Shown: positions 34,044 to 45,287 of the stretch, in pieces | Position numbering within the stretch: the first letter of the stretch is position 1 | How the letters are laid out: every line of letters starts with the position of its first letter | Assembly (NCBI GenBank): GCA_023053685.1 | Contig: JALIGW010000002.1 | Location: 251,485,239 to 251,549,238 of the forward strand | Reading direction: 5' to 3' | DNA length: 64,000 nt | DNA from: Diadophis punctatus similis | Taxonomy: Eukaryota > Chordata > Lepidosauria > Squamata > Dipsadidae | Position numbers and translations under genes: made by a program | Notes under the pieces: generated by a model | What the model was told of the DNA's origin: nothing | What the model saw: only the letters and a program-made list of their open reading frames with translations | The model's database searches: none

Positions 34044-34976
34044 CAGGGGTCCCCAAACTTGGCAACTTTAGGCTCAGGATCCAGATGGATCTTGACAGAC
34101 ATTGGGCCCTATCTGATAAAATGAAATTCAATGCAGAGAAAAGTAAAGTCCAGCACCTAGGTAAGAAAAGCCAAAAATATACATACAGTATAAACTGGGT
34201 GAAACCACACTCAAGAGAGGGATCTTGGAATCTTAGTGGGTAACCAGTGGATAACCAGCTAAACATGAGCCAGCAATGTGCAGCGACAGCTAAAAAAGAC
34301 AATGCAATCCTAAACTGCATTAATAGAGGGATACAATCTAGGACTAGGGAGGTACTAATACCACTCTATAAAGCCTTAGTTAGACCACACATAGAGTACT
34401 GCATCCAGTTTTGGTCACCACACTACAAAAAAGACATTGAAACTCTAGAGAAAGTGCAGGATGATTAGGGGACTGGAAACTATAACATACGAAGAGCGGT
34501 TGCAGTCTAGCATGGCCATTTTGCAAAGAGAAGGACCAGGGGAAACATGATAGCAGTGTTCCAATATTTGAGGGGCTGCCACAGAGAGGAGGGGTCAGGC
34601 TGTTTTCCAGGGCACCAGAGGGCCAGACAAGGAATAATGGATGGAAACTGACCAAGGAGAGATTCAACCTGGAAATAAGGAGAAACTTTCTGACAGTGAG
34701 AGCGATCAACCAGTGGAACAGCTTGCTACGGAGGTTGTGAGAGCTCCAACACTTGAGACTTTCAAAAGGAGATTGGACTGCCATTTGTCTGAAATGGTGT
34801 AGGGACTCCTGCTTGAGCGGGGGTGGGTGGGTTGGACTAGATGACCTACAAGGTCCCTTCCAACTCTATTAATCTGAATCTGAAACTTGTACACTTCAAC
34901 TCGCAGAATTCTCCAGCCGAGAATTCTGCCAGTTGAAGTGCACAAGTCTTAAAGTTGCCAAGTTTGAAGACCTCTG
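34044..34976. mobile_element. Foldback hAT-type MITE containing a CR1 copy
   Basis: Arms CAGGGGTCCCCAAACTTGGC and GCCAAGTTTGAAGACCTCTG with the shared CTTCAACTC.CAGAATTC segment; duplication AAGTAGAT / AAGTAGGT at 34036-34043 and 34977-34984. It lies in the RT region of the minus-strand CR1 and carries a plus-strand CR1. Confidence 0.85.
34070..34876 (+). mobile_element. CR1 LINE 3' fragment inside the MITE
   Basis: Two frames: 34247-34468 with ILNCINRGIQSRTREVLIPL and LVRPHIEYCIQFWSPHYKKD (CR1 ORF2 thumb region), then the RGCHREEG-like end and normal tail. It is the same family as the host CR1 but in opposite orientation. Confidence 0.9.
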
Positions 34977-35010
34977 AAGTAGGTTGTCTACTTTGTTAAA
35001 TGCAGACCAC

Positions 35011-35744
35011 ATCAAAGCAACACTGAGCAGCGCTAAAGAGGTAAAAACCAAAAACAGGTAAAAACCAAGATACAGACATACAAAAACTATCCCTAGTCAA
35101 TTCAGGAAAAAAAATCACACTTGGCAGCAGAATCCTCAATACAGCCCCTGTAAGATCTCCCCACCATTGCTAGACTCCCAGGCAGGGTGACAAAGCACCT
35201 TCAAAATGGCCGAAAAAGTCAGGGCCAATTGAAGGTGGAGTGGAAGAATAATACCTTGGGCACGGACCATTCAAAGTTATAACAGTGGGGGGTGGGGAAA
35301 AACAGCTTGTGGTAAATGCTTGCATTTATGATTGTCACAGCACCCCACAGTCACGTCATTGTCCCCAAACCAGGGGAAAAAAAAGCCTGTGGTAGATGCT
35401 TGCATTTATGACCGTCACAGCACCCAACGGTCACCTAATTGTCCCCAATGCCGTCATTGGCGAAGCCGGCAATAAAATTGTGACAATTATGTGATTTTCC
35501 TCTTAGCAACCAAGGGGAAGTGAAGTCCTAACTCTGTCACGGTTATGTGATTTTTTCTGCCTAGCGTCCAGTTTCTGATTATTTTTTTAAAGACACGGCC
35601 TCAACAGAGGAAAAACAAAACAAAACGCACGAGTTACAAGGTGTACTGTAATTTTTCTCCTGAGATTGGTGCAATGGCCAAAATACACTCTCAGTCATGC
35701 CTGACTGTATTACCTTTCTCTCAACAGATGACCCAATGGGTCAC
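35011..35744 (+). other. Locus C: intron-1 remnant of a third zinc-finger copy
   Basis: 35090-35590 aligns with 4580-5030 (A) and 41020-41500 (B): AATCCTCAATACAGCCCCTG, AGACTCCCAGGCAGGGTG, ACAGCACCCCACAGTCAC. A TTGTCCCC-GCATTTATGA block is locally duplicated. No gene. Confidence 0.65.
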
Positions 35745-35764
35745 AGAATTATCTGGTTTATTCT

Positions 35765-36755
35765 TTTATTTAAATGTGTTTTATTGATTTTTCACATTTT
35801 ACATATCACAACATTACTTTTGAGCAGATCTACAACCTTTTATATACATTATTGTTACATTTATACAATTTATACATCATTTTACAGTATTTTCTAATTC
35901 TATATCTTCGTCCCACATTTTCTCTTTTATTTTCTATCGTTAGTCCATTTATACCACTTTTCCCATATTTCGTAATAGTCTGAGTCCTTTTGTCCTCTTG
36001 AGTTCTATGGTTAATTTGTCCACTTCTGCGCAATCACATATCTTCTTGATTATCAAATTTTCAATGGGTGTATTAGGGTTCCTCCAGCATTGCACGTACG
36101 GGATCCTAGCAGCTGTTGTGATGTGCAAAATCAGATACTTGGTACTTTTATCGTATTGTCTTTTAAATATACCTAATAAAAAAAGTTCTGAGATAGATTC
36201 TACTGTTGTTCTTATTATTTCCTGTAACCAATTATGTATCTTTGTCCAATATTTCTTTGCTTCGGGACACGACCACCACATGTGAAAGAAGGTGCCTTGC
36301 TCTTTTTTGCATTTGAATTTGGATATAATTATTTTAGCCAATCGTGCAGGGGCCAAATACCAGCGATAGAACATTTTATAATTTAGATTTATTATTAGAG
36401 TTGGAAGGGATCTTGTAGGTCATCTAGTCCAACCCCCTGCTCAAGCAGGAGTTCCTACACCATTTGAGACAGATGGCAGTCCAGTCTCTCTTTGAAGGTC
36501 GCAAGTGTTGGGGCTCTCACAACCTCTGCTGGCAAGCTGTTCCACTGGTTGATCGCTCTCACCGTCAGAAAGTTTCTCCTCGCTTCCAGGTTGAATCTCT
36601 CCTTGCTCAGCTTCCATCCATTATTCCTTGTTTGGCTTTCTGGTGCCATAGAGAACAGCCTGACCCTCCTCTCTGTGGCATCCTCTCAAGTATTGGTTAT
36701 AAATAATGATTTTCTTTATATGATGCCGATTTTGTTATTTTATAGTTTCTATTCC
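35765..36755 (-). mobile_element. L1 LINE 3' fragment with 20-bp duplication
   Basis: Flanked by near-identical 20-bp repeats (35745-35764 and 36756-36775; AGAATTATCTGGTTTATTCT, two mismatches). Minus-strand frame 35949-36374 is L1 ORF2 C-terminus: FYRWYLAPARLAKI, GTFFHMWWSCPEAKKYW, LHITTAARI. A CR1 fragment interrupts it. Confidence 0.9.
36391..36696 (-). mobile_element. CR1 LINE 3' fragment inside L1
   Basis: Minus-strand frame with NQWNSLPAEVVRAPTL and the standard tail, closely related to the 34070-34876 copy. Confidence 0.9.
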
Positions 36756-36867
36756 AGAGTTATCTGATTTATTCTATCTTGGCAAAATATGTCCATTTGC
36801 TAGTGTTTTATTTAATAGATATGTTTGAAAATTTTAACTCTGGCTAGGACTACCTTTATACAAGTAT

Positions 36868-36984
36868 TTATTTATTATTATTATTTATTTTGTGAGATTT
36901 ATATACCGCCTCACAGTGCAAGCACTCTCTAAGCGGTTTACACCAGTAAGCAATGTATATTTATATTGCCCCCAACAATCTGGG
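36868..36984 (-). mobile_element. tRNA-derived SINE, head missing
   Basis: Only the tail half is present, up to CAACAATCTGGGTC, where it joins a Tigger MITE that lacks its left tip. Confidence 0.85.
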
Positions 36985-37363
36985 TCTTTGACTTACAACA
37001 GTTCATTTATTGACCATTCAAAGTTACAACGGCACTGAAAAAAGTGACTTATGTCCGTCAGTTGCAACCATTGCAGCATCCTCACGCTCGAAATTCAGAT
37101 GCTTGGCAACTGGTTCATATTTATGACGGTTGCTGTGCCCTGGGGGGGGGGGGTGTCAGGTGATCAGGTGACCTTCTGACAAGCAAAGTTGATGGGGAAT
37201 CCAGATTCACTTAATAACCGTGTCACTAACTTAACAAATGCAACGACTTGCTTAACAACCGTGGCAAGAAAGGTTGTAAAATGGGGCAAACTCACTTAAC
37301 AAAGTCTCACTTATCCACATAAATTTTGGGCTCAATTGTGGTCGTAACTCGAGGACTACCTGT
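36985..37363. mobile_element. Tigger-type MITE, left tip lost
   Basis: TTTGACTTACAACAGTTC ... AACTCGAGGACTACCTG; the junction with the SINE removes the first ~10 bp. Confidence 0.85.
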
Positions 37364-37379
37364 ACAATCTTTCTATCTT

Positions 37380-38050
37380 ATTATCATTCCCTGTGCAAAA
37401 TAGGGTCTTCACTTGAAACTGTCCGCTAAGCAAAGGAAGGTGGAATGACCAGGCCCTAAACTGAATCACCGATCGAAGAAAGAGATTTTTATGACCTTAT
37501 GAAAGGTCAGATTTCTCCAAGGACAAAAGAAGCACATTCCAGTCTCAAAGCACTTTGTACATAAAAGGCCCCAAACTTGCAGAGCCCAACCTTGAGTGGG
37601 GGAGTGGGGCCTCCAGGATTGTGGGGAGAGAGAAAGGCCGAGAGACACTGGAGGGGGACTGGGAGAATTAGAACAACAACACAGAGCTCAGGCTCCAAGT
37701 TGTTAATTCATACATATATACATACTGTATGTACCTGCAGGGAACTATCTTTATTCCAAGAGAATATTTTGCAAAGAGATTTAGAGAACAAATAGTAGAA
37801 ATTCAGAAGGGATTTCTATTCTATTTCTATTCTTTCCATATTGGGTGGCCCCATTAATTCTTTCTTTTTCTTCCTGGAATTGTAAGGAGGATCAACTTTG
37901 TTACACCTTCTGGGAGGAGGCTCCGTGGTATCCGAAGCGGAACATCCAGATTCAGTCACAGTTTTGTTCCATACAGCATCAACCTTGTGAACTCTCAAGT
38001 TTCCTCTTTCCGCTATGTATTCAAGATGGACAGTGATCATTTCACAAATT
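37380..38050 (+). pseudogene. Locus C: ruined first coding exon of a zinc-finger copy
   Basis: The segment before the exon tracks A and B closely (AAACTTGCAGAGCCCAACC, GATTGTGGGGA.AGAGAAA, TTCCTGGAA). The acceptor that reads CTGCAG in B is TTGTAA here, and the ATG and N-terminal codons are lost. Near 37920 GGCTCCGTGGTATCCGAAG still matches the GGCTTGTGGTACCCAAAG segment of the functional-looking exons. The frame is broken and there is no further exon before locus B. Confidence 0.6.
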
Positions 38051-38180
38051 TCTCACTTAACACCTCAATTGGGGTCTACCTTTAGTCTGCCCTCAAGGAA
38101 AAAATGTTCCCGAAAGAGACCTAAATAATACATGATTATTACATAATCATAATAATACATAATAATACATAATACAAAAA

Positions 38181-38411
38181 GAGCCGAGGTGGAGCAGCGG
38201 TTAGAGAGCAGTACTGCAAGCTACTTTAGCTGAATGCGATCATTTGAGTTCAGCTGTTCAAATCTCACCGGCTCAAGGCTGACTCAGCCTTCCATCCTTC
38301 CGAGGTAGGTAAAATGAGGACCCAGATTGTTGGGGGCAATGTAAATATATACATTGCTTAATGGTGTAAACCGCTTACAGAGTGCTTGTATTGTGAGGCG
38401 GTATATAAATC
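38181..38411 (+). mobile_element. tRNA-derived SINE, (AAATA)n-type core
   Basis: GAGCCGAGGTGGAGCAG head; the tail has turned into (CATC)n and (AATC)n repeats to 38450. Confidence 0.85.
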
Positions 38412-38600
38412 TCCATCCATCTATCCATCCATCCATCAATCAATCAATAAATGGATTGACATCAGCAAATATTGCCCGCCCAATTGGCAAAAGAAGCTCA
38501 GAACTGAAACATGCGGAAGAGGCCTTCATCCTGCAGTGGATAGACAAAGGCTAAAATGATGATGACGATGATGATGATAATCATAATCATAACAACAACA

Positions 38601-39057
38601 ACAGAGTTGGAAGGGACCTTGGAGGTCTTCTAGTCCAACCCCCTGCTTAGGCAGGAAACCCTACAACACTTCAGACAAATGGATACCCAACGTCTTCTTA
38701 AAAACTTCCAATGTTGGAGCATTCACAACTTCTGGAGGCAAGCTGTTCCACGGATTAATTGTTCTGTCAGGAAATTTCTCCTTAATTCTAAGTTGCTTCT
38801 CTCCTTCATTAGTTTCCACCCATTGCTTCTTGTTCTACCTTCAGGTGCTTAGAGAATAGCTTGACTCCCTTTTCTTTGTGGCAGCCCCTGAGATATTGGG
38901 ACACTGCTATCATGTCTCCCCTGGTCCTTCTTTTCATTAAACTAGACATGCCCAGTTCCTGCAACCGTTCTTCATATGTTTTAGCCTGCAGTCCCCTAAT
39001 CATCTTTGTTGCTCTTCTCTGCACTCTTTCTAGAGTCTCAACATCCTTTTTACATTG
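38601..39057 (-). mobile_element. CR1 LINE 3' fragment
   Basis: Minus-strand frame with [37 protein letters not shown] and the standard tail. Confidence 0.9.
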
Positions 39058-39085
39058 TAAATGATGATGAGTCGGTCCTTAAATA

Positions 39086-39926
39086 TAAGGTGACCAATCG
39101 TCCTCCTTTAGGGAGGACAGTCCTCCTTTTGTAAGTTCTGTCCTCCCTCGAAAAGTGTCCTCCTACATGTCCTCCTTTTTGATATTTGAAGACTAATCTG
39201 TTGCGCGTTATGTGACGTATTTGTATTTGACATGACGATTCGTCAAGGCTCGATACAGTGCAGTATAAGATGCGATTATGAGACGCATGCGCTTCGCACG
39301 GGAGACCTTGAGAGCGCCGTGTGCAAGTGGCTTTGTTTACTTCTTATGTTATGTGCTATGTTTACTTCTTATGTTATGTTGATACTCTAGCTGCAGCACT
39401 TGCCGTAAAATTCAATATGAAGGCTATTTCTTGTTCAGATATTTCCAATATATTGTTAGAAGATGATACATTGACAAAAAATATTAATTCAATGGAAAAG
39501 TACTCATTTAAATAATAATTAACAGGCATGTAAGCATAATTACAATATAAAATGTTACAAATGTTTTTATTATGCATGCAATATATCATATAGTGTATTA
39601 TATGAGCCGAGGTGGCGCAGTGGTTAAAATGCAGAACTGCAGTTCAGCAGTTCAGCTGTTCAAATCTCACCGGCTCAAGGTTGACTCAGCCTTCCATCCT
39701 TCTCAGGTCGGTAAAATGAGGACCCAGATTGTTGGGGGCAATAAGCTGAACTCTGTAAACCGCTTAGAGAGGGCTGTAAAGCACTATGAAGCGGTATATA
39801 AGTCTAAGTGCTATTGCTATTGCTATTGCTATTATTGTTGCAATGAATAAAATGTTTCTTATATTTATGATATTTATTTTCAATTTATTTGTCCTCCTTT
39901 TCATTGTAAAAAAGTTGGTCACCTTA
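39086..39926. mobile_element. DNA transposon with TAAGGTGACCAA termini
   Basis: Perfect 12-bp TIRs TAAGGTGACCAA / TTGGTCACCTTA, flanked by TTAAATA at 39079-39085 and 39927-39933. Locus A has the unoccupied site, GTCGGTCCTTAAGTAGCC near 2392-2410. TCCTCCTTTT motifs face each other near both ends. A SINE (39605-39840) is inside. The interior has a short decayed frame (ISCSDISNILLEDDT). Superfamily not determined; the 7-bp repeat is near the hAT length. Confidence 0.85.
39605..39840 (+). mobile_element. tRNA-derived SINE, (CTATTG)n-tailed
   Basis: GAGCCGAGGTGGCGCAG head, full core, tail of five CTATTG-type units. Confidence 0.9.
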
Positions 39927-39933
39927 TTAAATA

Positions 39934-40780
39934 GGCAGGATGTCAGGTAGGTAAGGTACGGCCCTTCAGCAGCCAGGCATCTATCTCTCTGCCGCTAGCA
40001 AGCCATGGACCCCCAGCTTAACATGTGCAAAGGCAACCTGAGCTCCGCCTCCAGGAGACGCCGTGGCCTCCCCCCGCCTCCCGTCCGGAGATGGGCGGCG
40101 AGGCTGCAGCCGGCAGATCCGGGCGAGGAGGAGCGCAGGCCTCGAGGAGAGGGGGCGGCTCTTCCCGCGGCAGAGGGTGGTTGCCTGGAAGGAAGGAAAA
40201 GCAGGCGGGCTCGGGGATTCCCGGGGAAGAAGGTAGGGCCCCGTCCTGATCCGGGAGCCGCTGGAGCAGCCGGGGGAGGGATCTCGTTTTGTTTTGCCTA
40301 CACCCCCCCCCACCACCACCACCCATGCATGGCAGGCCAGAGTCTGAACCTTTGCCCTGCAGGTGCAGTTCAAGAGGCATTTTTGCACTTATTTTTTTGG
40401 GGGGGGGGCGAGGAGGGAAATCCCTCCTGGATCTGAGATCGCGGGTTCTTATCCCGTCTCCCTGGTTGCTTTGATCCGATTGTGGCTTTTGAATAAGGCA
40501 GTTCTGTCTTCTGGCGATTGTCTTGTCTCTGCTCCTTTTCGCCAATCCAATTTGGGGAGCTGCGTTCGGGGCAAAGTACCATTATATATATATATATATA
40601 CAATTCATAATTTTACTGTTTATACTTTGCTTTAATCATATATGCTTGACAAATCAAACAAACAAACAAAGTGGGGAGATGCCGGAGTGGCAGCAGCAGC
40701 CCAGCTGGTTGGTGGCTGAGACAAGCCACGGGGACCTTTGTTGTCTCGAGGTGTCCCTCCCCTCCCCCATTGATTAAAAC
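39934..40780 (+). promoter_or_regulatory. CpG-rich 5' region of zinc-finger locus B
   Basis: The GC-rich block 40030-40270 is the paralogue of 2470-2900 in A, followed by the GATCTGAGATCGCGGGTTC and GATGCCGGAGTGGCAGC segments. Probable promoter and untranslated first exon on the plus strand. An (AT)n tract lies at 40583-40602. The long GC-rich reading frames on both strands are not conserved as protein between A and B. Confidence 0.55.
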
Positions 40781-42050
40781 AATCATTCAAGCACTGTCAA
40801 ATATAGCAACTTGCCAGATTTTTATTTAGTGCCCGACTGTCAGGCAGAGTTTCCCCCCAGAGGATGACATGCCTCCTTTACCGACTGCCTCGTGCAGTGA
40901 CCATTCTGGAAAAAAAAAATTGTCGTTTGATACCGTCTTTGCAGCGTTCCCTCCCGGCACATATTTGTTGTATTATATATTTGATTTGCAGCCCCTATTT
41001 CATCCGTCCATAATAATTAAAAACAAAAAATCACCATTCGCCGGCAGAATATGCAATACAGCCCCCATCAATGCCCGAGCCCCGAGGGTGGAAGAGCAAA
41101 GGTTTCAGGACTTTCCTAAATGCCCAGAGACAGTCAGGATCAATGGAAAGTATGGGTGAGCGGTGGGGGATAATGCCTGGGGCAACCTCCATTCAAAGTT
41201 ATGACCATGGGAAAAGAAAACCAGTTTTGTGACCCGTCTTGCATTTTTGTCCCCAATCCTCACATTTACAAGATTTTATTGCGGCGTCCCACAATCACAT
41301 AATGGCCCGTTCTGTCTTCTCAAACCAGCCAGCAACAAGCTGGCAGTCAAATTGTGATCTTGCGCTTAGCAACCTGCCACTTTTCTTTAACAATTGAAGG
41401 GAAGTGACATCATAACTCTGTCAAGGTCATGTGGTGGGGTTTTTTTTTCCCTGCTTAGTGCCCCCGATTGCTTAGCAACTGAGTTTCCAGGCCGAACTGT
41501 GGTTGCTAAGCAAGGACTCCCTGCGTATCTACAGTATATCTTTCTCAGCATGAAATCTTTCTCAGCATGTTCACTTGCAGCTAAGGGAGAATAGGATGGG
41601 ATGGCCAGGCCTTAAGCTAAAACTGCTAATCAAAGAAAGAGGTTTTTTATACCCCTTTGAAAGGCCAGTTTTCCCCAGAGGAAAAAAAAAGGAGTTTATT
41701 TTAGGCTCAGAAGATATAAAGGATATAAACTTGCAGAGCCCAACCCTGAGCAATTGAGAACTGTGGGGAAAGAGAAAAGCCAAGTGAGATTAGAGGAGGA
41801 CTGGGATAATTGAAGCACCAGCCTCGATAGCTTCAACTGAGCCCAGGCTCCAGGTTATTTATTTATACATACTAGCAATCTTTAAAAATTAAAAAAATTA
41901 GAATCTTTGTTCTAATGAGAGAATATTTTGCAAGTTTTGAAGGAAGTAATGAATGTTAGAGACGTAGAAAAACATCCCTTTGTTCCTTGCACATTCTGTG
42001 GCCCCCATTAATATTTCCTTCTTCCTTTCCTTTTTCCTCCTGGAACTGCA
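40781..42050 (+). other. Intron 1 of locus B
   Basis: No gene. Colinear with A (4417-5218, 6890-7250) and C (35090-35590, 37380-37890). The 3' end carries a polypyrimidine tract and the TGGAACTGCAG acceptor for the next exon. Confidence 0.6.
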
Positions 42051-42051
42051 G

Positions 42052-42549
42052 GGAGGAACAACGATGGCGGAACAGAGGCTTGTGGTACCCAAAGAAGCAG
42101 GAACTGAGAATGAGGGAAGAGACCCTCTCGTTGTTCAAGTCAGGACCACAGGGGACTGCTTGACCAGCAACGGCCCATCCTATATTAATCTGCAGTCCCA
42201 GGAGGAAATCCACCAATGCTGGGACTTTCATTTGCAGAAATTCCTGAAAAGCGTGGCAGTGCTTCCTGCAGCACTGCCTCCCTTGGAGGAAAATGCCACA
42301 GACTCCCAGGCCTCCACGACAAGGAGAGACAAGGAGAATCCGCAGCAGGAGATTTCTGGGTGGTCCAGAGGGGAATCCGTGCTCCAAAGAGATCCGAACG
42401 TCAGTGCGAAAGCTTGGATGGGCAGGGAAAAGCTGGATTTCTGTATGAAGGTGAAGGTGAAAGAGACTTTGAAGGAAGTTGACCTGGGGAGCCAGTGGCC
42501 CCTGCAGCTCAGGCAGTTCGGTCCCCAGGATGCTGAGCAGCACCAGGAG
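42052..42549 (+). CDS. Zinc-finger locus B, first coding exon
   Basis: Acceptor CTGCAG|GGAGG, ATG at 42064, open to CAGGAG|GTATAC, giving 162 codons in phase 0. It aligns with the locus A exon throughout: AEQRLVVPKE, GRDPLVVQVRT, HQCWDFHLQKFLKSVAVLP, PPLEENATDSQAS, ENPQQEISG, AWMGREKLDFCMKVKVK, QDAEQHQE. Differences include loss of the Glu run and W-to-L in the WQ.F motif. Conservation of frame, start and donor in both copies while surrounding introns differ by large insertions suggests the exon was coding for a long time. By its position ahead of a KRAB-B-like exon and C2H2 remnants it is the N-terminus of a zinc-finger protein; the function of this region is unknown. Confidence 0.6.
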
Positions 42550-42811
42550 GTATACAATCCCCAAAGGCCGAAAAAGAGGGAAAAGGTGGGGGTGGGGTGG
42601 GGAAATATGTGGCGGTTGCCAAAAGCCATCAAAATTACTAACCTGTGAAATGTGTTACTAGCCATCTGAAGTAGCAGAGTTCAGAGCCTGTGTGTCAGTT
42701 TTGGTCGCAAGAGCCTGTATGAAAACAAGGTGATTAGGATAATAGTCTCAGAGCATAAAATACTGGGATTTTTTTAAAAGGGAGATTGTGGGGGATTCTG
42801 TTCATCTATGG

Positions 42812-42946
42812 CAGTGTTTCCCAACCTTGGCAACTTGAAGCTGTCTGGACTTCAACTCCCAGAATTCCGCAGCCAGCTTTGCTGGCTGGGGAATTCTGGG
42901 AGTTGAAGTCCAGACAACTTCAAGTTGCCAAGGTTGGGAGACACTG
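42812..42946. mobile_element. Near-perfect foldback MITE (135 bp)
   Basis: CAGTGTTTCCCAACCTTGGC facing GCCAAGGTTGGGAGACACTG around CCAGCTTTGCTGG; duplication ATCTATGG at 42804-42811 and 42947-42954. Sits at the same site as the remnant at 9755 in locus A. Confidence 0.95.
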
Positions 42947-43015
42947 ATCTATGGGATTCGGACAATTGCCCAAAGGAGAATATTATGTAGCAGATGATTT
43001 TGGAATGGATCCATA

Positions 43016-43339
43016 CAGAGGTGGGTTCCTGCCTGTTTTTGCCGGTGCGGTTAATAGATGTTGTTCGGCGCAGAGCCGAAGACACTGCTGCCGTTCGCGG
43101 CGCGGGTAGCTTTCCCCAGGCGCTTCCCCCGCCCGCATGGACGCCGCCAATTGCGTTCTTTTGCCCTCTGCGCATGCAGAACGCTTTGCGCATGCGCAGA
43201 GGGCAAAAGAACGCAATTGGTGGTGTTTATGCGGGCGGCGGCAGCGCCCGTGGAAAGCCCCCGCGCCACGAACGGCAGCAGAGTCTTCGGTCTGCGCCGA
43301 ACAACAGCTATTAACCGCACCGGCAGGAACCCACCTCTG
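43016..43339. mobile_element. GC-rich foldback hAT-type element (324 bp)
   Basis: CAGAGGTGGGTTCCTGCC facing GGCAGGAACCCACCTCTG; duplication GATCCATA at 43008-43015 and 43340-43347. Both arms continue complementary inward (GAACGCAATTGG, CTCTGCGCATGC). All reading frames here are mirror images of one another. Confidence 0.95.
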
Positions 43340-44974
43340 GATCCATAGGATGACAAAGGAGGATGGTGGGGTTTTCAGATGTTCCCGTTTGGTAGTAGTG
43401 CCTGAGAACAAAAAATAAAAAGAAATGCAACTTTACCTTTGCTATAGAATATAAAACTGTTTTGGACGACCTATTTATTTGTTAAAATTATTTGTTGTTC
43501 CACTTGCTACTACTCTAGGTGGCTTACAACAGTAAAAACAGAAAGATTAAGTGTAAACATAACAGTAGCAAAATAACAAAATAATAAAACAAACAACGAA
43601 ATAAACAATGAAAATAGAGTAATATGAGATTAAAAGATGGACAAGGGGAAGCAGGGAATGCAGAGGGAGAGAGAGGGGTTTTCTGTCAATCTACTAGCCA
43701 TCTTCCCCAGGCCAATTGGCAGAGCCAGGCCTTCAGGATCTTGCAGAAGGATAGGAGCGGGTTTATAGCCATTTGTCAATTGCTTCAGATAAAGACTTTC
43801 CTGCAGAAGCCTTTAACTCAAACCTTGCCTTTCCCTTAGCAATCCAAAGCATATTCCCCAACCTGTGCTTTCCAGATGTTCTCATTTTCCTCACCCTGCC
43901 GTAAATTAAAATGTGCCAGTTTGGCGAAGGCTAGAATTTTAAGAATTCCAACTTGACAACTCTTGATTACCATAACCGTCCTGAATCACTGGGACTCAGG
44001 TGGCTTATAAATTTAATAAATTAGTATGTGATTGATCACACAATCAGCCAGCTGTTTAAACTGGCATTTTTGCCCACCTGTCAGGACCTTCCAAGGACCT
44101 GGGATAGACATATTATGTAGTTTAGTATTGCAAGGTACCATTGCGGGGATGTAAGCTGTTCCAAGTGAAGTTGCCTTCTACAATTGACAGATGGGAATTT
44201 TGTCAGTGCTAATGGTGTTTTAAGTGGTGCTCCAGTTGTTTTGGCATTGCACCCATAGCACCTATTACTGCTTGCTACTTTGTCATGCAACAGTTTGTAG
44301 TTAATGCTGTCCTCTTGAAGCAACTCACTAGGTAGTCCACAGTTTCTTCAGTTTTGCTGTCTGTTGCTGTTTTTTCTCAATTTTGGCTTTCCATGCATTT
44401 GTTCTTAAGGTTTGGTCTTGTGGTGGCAGAATTTGTCCCTCTGTTTTGTTTAACTTTCGTTATCTTAGCGATTATCAGATTATTTGTTATTTGTTATTTG
44501 CTTTGCTAATTTTTTATGTACCGGCCTCTTTTTCCTTCTTCATTTGGTCTTTCTTATAAGTGAGTTTGATCTCTCCAGTAATTAGTAAGCTTTCGTGGTT
44601 TGCTGGCTTCAGTGTATCTTCTTCAGTGTCCTTCTGATATTCTTCTAATGCCCTTCCTTCTTCTTCAAGGGTCTGTTCTACTTGCAACATTCCATGGCCA
44701 CCTATGTTCCTTGATAAGTAGAATCTGTCAACATTGCTGCTTAGATGAAGGTCATGATTCATTGTCCTTATTTTTCTGATCTTCCTATCCGGGGCTTTTA
44801 CTTCAGCTTGAGTCCAGTCCAGTATTCTAGCTGTGTATCTAATGACTGGAACTACCCAGGTGTTCAATGCCTTGATGGCACTTCTTCACTTTAGTGATGT
44901 GTCCATTTCTAACCTTCTGCTTGACTTCATTGTGTTGGATGATGTGAGCTTGAAGGATATCCAGGTATTTGGAT

Positions 44975-45121
44975 ACCGGGTTCAAGGTTGACTCATCCTT
45001 CCATCCTTCCGAGGTGGGTAAAATGAGGACCCAAATTGTTGGGGGCAAGATGCTGACTCTGTAAACGGTTTAGAGAGGGCTGTAAAAGCACTGTAAAGCG
45101 GTATATAAGTCTAAGTGCTAT
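44975..45121 (+). mobile_element. tRNA-derived SINE, 5'-truncated
   Basis: Starts at GGTTCAAGGTTGACTC and ends TAAGTGCTATTT; the tRNA head is missing. Confidence 0.8.
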
Positions 45122-45146
45122 TTGTAGTGATCTTTTTCATCTAGGC

Positions 45147-45287
45147 CAGGGGTGGCCAAACTATGGTTCTTTGAGGACCTGTGGACTTCAACTCCCAGAA
45201 TTCCTGAGCCAGCCATGCAGGCTGGCTCAGGAATTCTGGGAGTTGAAGTCCACAGGTCCTCAAAGAACCATAGTTTGGCCACCCCTG
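45147..45287. mobile_element. Near-perfect foldback MITE (141 bp)
   Basis: Same family as 23011-23157: CAGGGGTGGCCAAACTATGG facing its complement around GCCATGCAGGCTGGC; duplication ATCTAGGC at 45139-45146 and 45288-45295. Confidence 0.95.

Larger units (their letters stand above)
32224..35010 (-). pseudogene. CR1 LINE, long fragment with reverse-transcriptase remnant, multiply interrupted
   Basis: The minus strand from about 35010 to 32224 keeps a frame (33649-34043) with the CR1 RT: WICNWLTNCTQRVVLNG, SSGV.QGSILGPVLFNI, then FEDDTKL where the catalytic F/YADD box should be (Ala replaced by Glu) and Arg for Pro in the PQG motif. The 3' end is the usual CR1 tail. Two insertions break it: 32367-33089 and 34044-34976. 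It cannot be active. Confidence 0.8.

Noticed and set aside
35830..36374. Host gene from the minus-strand 141-codon frame
   Set aside because: The sequence is L1 ORF2 C-terminus flanked by a 20-bp target duplication.
41980..42063. Upstream in-frame start for the locus B exon
   Set aside because: It lies before the polypyrimidine tract and acceptor; locus A lacks an equivalent, while the ATG at 42064 is shared.
42983..43418. Several overlapping frames of 90-140 codons
   Set aside because: They lie in a palindromic GC-rich hAT-type element and mirror each other on the two strands.
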